A stretch of DNA of 11,209 nt. It comes from Dehalococcoidia bacterium. Its GTDB lineage: Bacteria; Chloroflexota; Dehalococcoidia; UBA6926. The DNA lies in contig JAAXGS010000042.1 of assembly GCA_012271225.1 (NCBI GenBank), forward strand, positions 1 through 11,209, given 5' to 3'. Shown piece after piece: positions 6,210 through 11,209 of this stretch. How positions within the stretch are numbered: position 1 is the stretch's first letter; every line of letters begins with the position of its first letter. The notes under the pieces were generated by a model. The model was not told where the DNA came from. It saw only the letters and a program-made list of their open reading frames with translations, and made no database searches. The position numbers and the translations under genes are program-made.

Positions 6210-7301
6210 ATGACGTCGACATCAGAATCAGAGCTTGATTGGACTGCGACACGGGAGTTTGTGGGGCGCGACATCATGCTGGAGCCGAAGGCCGGCATCG
6301 ATGCCGTGGAGCGCAGCGCCATCCGTCGGCAGATGGAGGTTCTGGAGATGGACTGCCCGCTGCACATTGATGATGCCGTGGCGCAGAAACACGGGTATGA
6401 CGCCGTGTTCGCTCCGCTGCACATGATTCAGACGTTTCAGACGGCGTCCATGTGGGAGCCGGGGTTGGGGACGATCTGGCCCACGGATGACCCGCATTTC
6501 ACCAACTCCGGCACGGGCCGCGCCGGCCGCGCCATGGATGTGCCGTCACCCGGCACGGCGGGCTTTGTGACGGACCTTGAGGTGGAGTTCCTGAAGCCGC
6601 TGTACCTGGGTGAGCGGGTGGCGCAGGTGTCCCAGACGCTGCTTGAGGTGAATCCGCGCAAGACCAGGGTGGGCGACGGCGCGTTTCTGACCTATGAGTC
6701 CATGTTTGAGAATCAGGACGGCGTGTCCGTGGGCCGTCAGAAGATGGTCAGCTACACGTACATCCCCAGCGCGCAGGCCGCCGCCACGGCCGCGGCGGGC
6801 GGCGATGCCGCGGAGAAGCCCGCCCGCGCGATTGAGCCGCGCCGAAACCCCGCCGTCGATTGGGACTTTCAGCGCTATTGGGAGGACGTGAACGAGGGCG
6901 ACGAGGTGCCCGCCATCCACTATCCGCTGACGATTCAACGGATGGTCATGGCGGCGGGCGCGAATCGCGATTTCAACGCCATTCATCACAACACGTACGT
7001 GGCGCAGGCCGGCGGCGCGGCGGACATGTACGCCATGAACTACTTCCACAACGGCATGTGGGAGCGCGTGGCGCGGGAGTTCATCGGACTGGCCGGAACG
7101 ATCAGGCAGATCGGGTCATTCCGCATGCGCGTCTTCAGCACCGTGGGCGATACCGTTGTCACCGGCGGCAGGGTCAGCCGCAAGTGGCGGGAGAACGGCG
7201 AGAACCTGCTTGAGCTGGAGCTGCAGTCCGTGCTGTCCACCAACGGCAACGTTTCCGTTGGCCCGGGCCCGGTCACCGTCACGCTGCCCACACGGGGGTA
7301 A
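6210..7301 (+). CDS. Double hot-dog dehydratase (FAS1-DH / MaoC-like)
   Basis: A 363-residue protein with two hot-dog domains joined by an Ala-rich linker (about 187-205). The N-terminal domain (about 34-185) matches the FAS1-like dehydratase / MaoC_N type. The C-terminal domain (about 225-360) carries ANRDFNAIHHNTYVAQAGG, the MaoC hydratase motif, in which D254 and H259 are the expected catalytic pair and N256 is conserved. Such enzymes add water to, or remove it from, (R)-hydroxyacyl-CoA thioesters in the cytoplasm, as in mesaconyl-CoA or beta-oxidation side pathways; the acyl group cannot be read from the sequence. ATG 6210 is the first start after an in-frame stop at 6189 and has AGGAGG upstream. 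It is transcribed alone, diverging from the lipoprotein and converging on the helicase. Confidence 0.9.
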   Translation: MTSTSESELDWTATREFVGRDIMLEPKAGIDAVERSAIRRQMEVLEMDCPLHIDDAVAQKHGYDAVFAPLHMIQTFQTASMWEPGLGTIWPTDDPHFTNSGTGRAGRAMDVPSPGTAGFVTDLEVEFLKPLYLGERVAQVSQTLLEVNPRKTRVGDGAFLTYESMFENQDGVSVGRQKMVSYTYIPSAQAAATAAAGGDAAEKPARAIEPRRNPAVDWDFQRYWEDVNEGDEVPAIHYPLTIQRMVMAAGANRDFNAIHHNTYVAQAGGAADMYAMNYFHNGMWERVAREFIGLAGTIRQIGSFRMRVFSTVGDTVVTGGRVSRKWRENGENLLELELQSVLSTNGNVSVGPGPVTVTLPTRG

Positions 7302-7318
7302 TCAGCGATCAGGTGGGC

Positions 7319-7345
7319 GGGGCGCAGGCCACGCCCCTTGCGTTT
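7319..7345 (+). terminator. Likely terminator of the dehydratase
   Basis: Stem GGGGCG (7319-7324) / CGCCCC (7332-7337) with a 7-base loop, followed by TTGCGTTT. It lies 17 bp after the dehydratase stop and has T-rich sequence only on the plus side. The T run is broken by GCG, so strength is uncertain. Confidence 0.5.
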
Positions 7346-7369
7346 AGGGCCACTGGGATGGGGAATTGT

Positions 7370-7401
7370 GCCGTGCTGACCGCGTTAGCGATCAGCACGG
7401 C
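7370..7401. terminator. Long hairpin between convergent dehydratase and helicase genes
   Basis: Perfect 10-bp inverted repeat GCCGTGCTGA / TCAGCACGGC. Inside, after one C/A mismatch, CGC / GCG adds three pairs around a GTTA loop (UAAC on the minus strand). It sits 69 bp from each flanking stop codon, a natural place for a two-way transcription stop. There is no T run on either side. Confidence 0.45.
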
Positions 7402-7470
7402 GGTGGGTGGCTCCAGAGCGATTGGACGGCTGTCTCGCCAGTAGCGTGGTGATGCGCAGGTGCCGTGGGA

Positions 7471-10428
7471 TCACGCGCCCTGTGACTTGCGCCGTGACGA
7501 TCTTCCACCGCGATGACGCCGGTCGTCTACTGTGCATCCGCAGGCAGGGTCAATGCATTTGTAGAAAGTGGCGCCATCCCTCTGTCTGGCCATTCGGACA
7601 GTTTCGTGCCCACTTTGTGGGCAGACGGGATTTGACGACGTTTCGGTGTCCAGATTATCCCCAAGGTTTTTACAGAGAGATCGGCTGACTATCCGAAACA
7701 TGCTTTCTGTAGAGTTGTTATGTGACAGAATGTTCAGAGATCCGTGCCACGCTATATGTCTGTCGATCAGAGCCACTTTCTCGTGCATGTTTGAGCGATA
7801 GGCCACACTGACACCCAATTGACGGAGTCGTTGCGTGATGCTCTCTGTTGGATTGTCCCAGAATCCCCGACGAGTTCTCGGTGGTTGTGTGTGGATTTGT
7901 ACAGAAATCCCCCTCAATCGCGCGAGGCGGAAATAGTCTGCCCAGCGCCCCACTCCGTCCTCTGTCATATATGGCGAAAAAATTATGATCGATTCTTCGG
8001 CGCGCTTAAGGTCCCCAGGGAACACTTCATAAAACGTACGTTCATCAAATATCGCAGAGGTATCTTCTGAGAAATCGAAGGCCGCTGCTCCAAGATGGCC
8101 CAAGCCGGTTGCCCACTCGGCTCCGGTGAGTTCAGAAAACAGGTCAATCTCGATGGGTGAGCCGTATTTTCGGAAATCTTGAATAACACCGGTAACCAGA
8201 CTACTCCTTCCCCCTTTATCTATGAGGTAACGAAAATCACCAACTAGAATGACATGATCCTTTGCTCTACTCAATGCAACGTTCAGAAGGCGCGCTCCTT
8301 CTTCATCAATACGCTTGGCCTTAAGGAATCCGCTAATCGAAACACCTGTCGCATCAGTAAGATCTAGAATCATTGTGGCCTTTTCATTTCCTTGAAATCG
8401 GTGCACGGTTGCTGCTATTCCTGCTCCCCGTTGGCCGAGCCGCTCTGTTAACAGTCCGTCGATCAGTCGCGCCTGCGCTGCGAATGGCGAAACGACGCCG
8501 ATGCTCTCATTAGGTTCATTCTCCGGTAGATAACCGCTTTCGTGCAGGCGCTGTACAATGTTCTGTACAAGCATGGCGTGGAGCAGATTGTACCGAGAAC
8601 GCCTATTGCTCTGATAGCTTGCCCACGCCCCAAGGTCACCTGTGTCAATATAGAGTAGAGAATCCTCACCGAACGGGAAGCCTCGCTGTGTGGGAGCGTC
8701 ACGGCTAGCTGTTTTCAGCTTGCCACCGTAGTAACGGTCATTGACTAGCTGGCAGATGTCCTCAGTCATGCGATATTGCAGAACCAATGGCATAACATGA
8801 GGCGTCGACAATGGTACATCCTGGCGTTTCACTGCATCCGCGACTCCGGCAATGCGAAAGACGTCCTGTTTCAACCACGTGTCTGCCAGATCTCCTGATG
8901 CCTGAATGATGGGGGCCAATTGGCGAAAATCGCCGGCAATGATGACAAAGCTCTTGGCAAGCCCGGAAGCCAGGTACGTTAGAGGCGGCATCAACATGGA
9001 TGCTTCGTCGATAACCACGACGTCGAATGTTCGCGGTGTATCTGTTCCCAAATAGGAACGATAGGCAGTCGTCGCCATGATCTTGCAGTCGTTCAAGATC
9101 CGTGTTCTAATCTCGGAAAGCTCCTGCTCAATTCGCGATAACCTGCTACGGATTCGTGCGGACTCGGCTTTAAGCAGGTTCAATCGTGCTTCAATTGTGC
9201 CGCGTGATGGGTAGGAAGTTGTAGTTCTACTCAGGGCTGCCACTTCAGATCGAAGCGTGCGAGCTTCGTTATCGGCCAGCGAAGCGCGTTGTCGAGCATC
9301 GGCACTGCTTCTATCCGCTTCCTCGGCTCGATTTTCGGCCGTCGCTGCTTGTTGTCCGAGCCTTATAGGATCCAGCCCCGCGAGGATGCGCCGTATCCCC
9401 CGCATTGACCGGGCCTGTATCACTTTCTCCCGAAGCCTGACTGCCTCTTGTCTATGCCTCTGGGCGTTGGTAGTATGCCTGATTGCCTCGTCACGCGCCT
9501 TATGCCCCTGCTCCTCTTGTTGCTCCAGCCTCTGCCGAGTGTCGGCGAGAGTGTCCAGGATCCCAAGAGCCGCACGCAGTTCATTCTCCTCAGTCACGAT
9601 GGGATGCAAGGCTGCGCTGAGTTTCTCTCTTTCAGCTATCAGTGGAGCAGCAAGCCGCTCCGCAATCTGATCAGGGATTACATAGTCGCCATAGCGCTCA
9701 CGGAGCTCCTCCTTGACGACAGGGCCCAAGCGTACGACGTGCCCTGAATGAAAGGCGTCTTCCTTGGAGAGGCACTCGGAGACTTTCTCAAGCGCAGTGT
9801 CGACCGCGATGTTAGTGTTTGACACTAGAAGTACGGAGCGCCCTTCGCGATACTGTGCCTCGACTATGCTCGCAAGTGTCGTCGTCTTCCCCGTCCCTGG
9901 CGGCCCCCATATGAAGGTGGTGTCACTTCCCAGTGACATCCGCAAGGCAGAAAGCTGTTCTTCATTTAATACATTAATTGAGGATACTCCCTGATGCGGC
10001 TTTTCCGTTCCGACCCGGATTTGTTTGTCACCAATTGCCCGATCTGCGGCATTACGGTTGAACCAGTCTGCGCCATTTCTTGCCTCCTCCAACCGTCCCT
10101 TCAACCTTTGGATCAAAAAAGAGTTATCCGTACTGATAGAGCATTGGAGAATGGTCTCCCCAAAGTCTTTTTGAAGGCTAATGATCAGCGTGGCCTCTCG
10201 AAGCGCAACCACTTCTCCCTCGACCTTCTGACCATTGATTGTGGCGACCAGAGGTGTGTCGTCACGGAGAAACAGTTCTTCTTCAAGTGTGAAGCGATAC
10301 AGCCATTTCCCATCGGCGCGACCGGCAAAGCGACCATTCCTAAGTTCGAGGCGAGCCTCAGCACTTTTTGCGCGAATCGCCCGCACCTCTTGTTCAAGCG
10401 CCTTGATCATGTCATCAACATGGCTCAT
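7471..10428 (-). CDS. SF1 (Upf1/COG1112-like) helicase-PLD nuclease fusion, Mokosh type II-like
   Basis: 985 residues. Helicase motifs: LNEEQ (154-158), Walker A GPPGTGKT (175-182), VVIDEAS (471-477), AGDFRQLAP (498-506), QYRM (551-554), VHRFQG (675-680) and NVALSRAK (716-723), typical of Upf1-like SF1B RNA/DNA helicases. Between motifs Ia and II is a long charged coiled coil (about 260-445). The C-terminal part (about 795-915) is a PLD-type domain with a single HxK-x4-D-x6-GSxN motif (H882, K884, D889, N899), so it likely works as a dimer. The tail (936-965) has C/H spacing like a zinc ribbon, then a basic end. As I recall, Mokosh type II (MkoC) is one protein joining a COG1112 helicase and a PLD nuclease, giving anti-phage defence. 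AAAGGAG lies 7 nt before the ATG. Its A+T-richer composition suggests transfer. Exact family assignment is inference. Confidence 0.88.
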   Translation of the reverse strand: MSHVDDMIKALEQEVRAIRAKSAEARLELRNGRFAGRADGKWLYRFTLEEELFLRDDTPLVATINGQKVEGEVVALREATLIISLQKDFGETILQCSISTDNSFLIQRLKGRLEEARNGADWFNRNAADRAIGDKQIRVGTEKPHQGVSSINVLNEEQLSALRMSLGSDTTFIWGPPGTGKTTTLASIVEAQYREGRSVLLVSNTNIAVDTALEKVSECLSKEDAFHSGHVVRLGPVVKEELRERYGDYVIPDQIAERLAAPLIAEREKLSAALHPIVTEENELRAALGILDTLADTRQRLEQQEEQGHKARDEAIRHTTNAQRHRQEAVRLREKVIQARSMRGIRRILAGLDPIRLGQQAATAENRAEEADRSSADARQRASLADNEARTLRSEVAALSRTTTSYPSRGTIEARLNLLKAESARIRSRLSRIEQELSEIRTRILNDCKIMATTAYRSYLGTDTPRTFDVVVIDEASMLMPPLTYLASGLAKSFVIIAGDFRQLAPIIQASGDLADTWLKQDVFRIAGVADAVKRQDVPLSTPHVMPLVLQYRMTEDICQLVNDRYYGGKLKTASRDAPTQRGFPFGEDSLLYIDTGDLGAWASYQSNRRSRYNLLHAMLVQNIVQRLHESGYLPENEPNESIGVVSPFAAQARLIDGLLTERLGQRGAGIAATVHRFQGNEKATMILDLTDATGVSISGFLKAKRIDEEGARLLNVALSRAKDHVILVGDFRYLIDKGGRSSLVTGVIQDFRKYGSPIEIDLFSELTGAEWATGLGHLGAAAFDFSEDTSAIFDERTFYEVFPGDLKRAEESIIIFSPYMTEDGVGRWADYFRLARLRGISVQIHTQPPRTRRGFWDNPTESITQRLRQLGVSVAYRSNMHEKVALIDRHIAWHGSLNILSHNNSTESMFRIVSRSLCKNLGDNLDTETSSNPVCPQSGHETVRMARQRDGATFYKCIDPACGCTVDDRRHRGGRSSRRKSQGA

Positions 10429-10435
10429 TCCTGTA

Positions 10436-10442
10436 CTCCTTT
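10436..10442 (-). promoter_or_regulatory. Ribosome binding site of the helicase
   Basis: AAAGGAG on the minus strand, 7 nt before ATG 10428. The 54-bp gap to the hydrolase stop holds no clear terminator and only a weak -10-like CATACT, so read-through from the hydrolase is possible. Confidence 0.65.
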
Positions 10443-10482
10443 ACGCTAGTATGTGCTATCCCCCGTCCCCCGCGCCCGGTGG

Positions 10483-11209
10483 CTAGCCCGTGCTCCGCTG
10501 AAGGGCTGCGCTCAAAAAATCCCCAACGCGGCGGGCCAGGTTCTGCTCCTCGCCCCACCAGAAATGATCCGTCTGCGGGGAGATGTAGATCTCCGTCGCG
10601 CCCGGCAGCCGGGCGGCCAGGTCTCTCACGCGCTCCACCGTGGCAAACGCATCGGCCTCGCCCGTTGCGATGAGCTTGGGCATGGTCAGCGCCGCAATGC
10701 CATCGCCGTCATCCCCGTGCTTACTCGTTCGCTCGCCGATGGCGGGTGAGATGAGCGCCAGCGCCGCGAGATTCTCGAGTTGCGCCGCAGCCCGCAGCGC
10801 CACGCCGCCGCCAAAGGAATATCCCGCAAGCGCCGCGCGCAGGGCAGAGGGCGGCTCACCGGCGGCATCGCCCTGCGGCAACAGACGTCCTGATGCCAGG
10901 GCGTCCGTCGCAGCGCGTGCGTCGTCCTGCTCGCCAATGCCGTTGCCGTACGCGCCGGTGCTGCGCCCCACGCCGCGGAAGTTGAAACGGAGCGCCGCGT
11001 GACCCCGCGCGACGATGCCCGCGGTAATCGCCATCACCACGTTGTTCGTCATCTCCCCGCCGTATTGCGGGTGAGGATGACAGATGACGACGCCCGCTGC
11101 CGCGCCGGCGGAGGACGCCTGATCCGGAAGGTCCAACTGCCCCTCAAGGACAATGCCGTCGGTCGAGTTGATGCGGACGGTTCGCGTCTGGATGTTGTCT
11201 TCTCCCCTG
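10483..11209 (-). CDS. Alpha/beta hydrolase (COG2945-like), 5' end outside the window
   Basis: The frame is open to the window edge. The first usable start inside is TTG 11136, but it falls within a predicted first strand (V-L-E-G-Q-L-D-L-P), so the true start is probably upstream. Counting from that TTG, landmarks are HPHPQYGG (20-27), FNFRGVGRS (51-59), nucleophile elbow GYSFGG with S107, D162 in GEADAF and H191 in QTDHFWWG. These give a complete Ser-Asp-His triad. HPHP plus FNFRGVGRS is characteristic of a small predicted hydrolase family (COG2945, dienelactone-hydrolase-like). No signal peptide is visible in the part seen, so it is probably a cytoplasmic esterase-like enzyme of unknown substrate. 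High G+C and codon use match the other metabolic genes, in contrast to the helicase next to it. Confidence 0.88.
   Translation of the reverse strand, partial: RGEDNIQTRTVRINSTDGIVLEGQLDLPDQASSAGAAAGVVICHPHPQYGGEMTNNVVMAITAGIVARGHAALRFNFRGVGRSTGAYGNGIGEQDDARAATDALASGRLLPQGDAAGEPPSALRAALAGYSFGGGVALRAAAQLENLAALALISPAIGERTSKHGDDGDGIAALTMPKLIATGEADAFATVERVRDLAARLPGATEIYISPQTDHFWWGEEQNLARRVGDFLSAALQRSTG

Noticed and set aside
7304..7395. 9-bp direct repeat AGCGATCAG at 7304-7312 and 7387-7395
   Set aside because: Short, and one copy is part of the long hairpin; no sign of a mobile element between them.

Overview
The window is 11.2 kb of bacterial DNA that is mostly G+C-rich with bacterial start sites. 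It has two clearly different blocks: ordinary high-G+C genes (TPR protein, crotonase, lipoprotein, double hot-dog dehydratase, alpha/beta hydrolase) and more A+T-rich accessory genes (a NYN nuclease and a helicase-PLD fusion). A crotonase, a FAS1-DH/MaoC-type dehydratase and a secreted PW-repeat lipoprotein together remind me of Chloroflexota (Dehalococcoidia / SAR202-like). This is an impression from protein style, not a marker-gene assignment.

Layout. 1-891 (+): the 3' part of a TPR protein. 964-1605 (-): a NYN-domain (PIN-like) ribonuclease. 1606-1769: the region upstream of that nuclease, made of two nearly identical 63-bp hairpin repeats exactly 100 bp apart, with a promoter candidate in the spacer. 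1796-1900 (+): a short, startless coding remnant. 1897-2052 (-): a possible 51-residue two-helix membrane protein. 2120-3028 (-): an enoyl-CoA hydratase/isomerase-family protein. 3141-5939 (-): a large secreted lipoprotein with PW repeats, an HExxH metalloprotease domain and two PPC domains. 6210-7301 (+): a double hot-dog dehydratase. 7302-7470: a gap between convergent genes with two hairpins. 7471-10428 (-): an SF1 (Upf1/COG1112-like) helicase with a C-terminal PLD nuclease domain and a zinc-ribbon-like tail. 10483 to the window end (-): an alpha/beta hydrolase, 5' truncated by the window edge.

How the parts may work together. The crotonase and the dehydratase are both acyl-CoA type enzymes, but they are in opposite orientation and not adjacent, so no shared operon is visible. 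The lipoprotein is probably an envelope-anchored protease. The helicase-PLD fusion has the domain order I associate with the single-gene (type II) form of the Mokosh anti-phage system, and its base composition suggests transfer. The NYN nuclease with its duplicated structured leader is the best candidate for something undescribed. A structured repeat RNA, a terminator-like hairpin and then a ribonuclease gene is the order seen in type III toxin-antitoxin loci, but self-regulation by attenuation or a dispersed REP-like repeat would explain it too.
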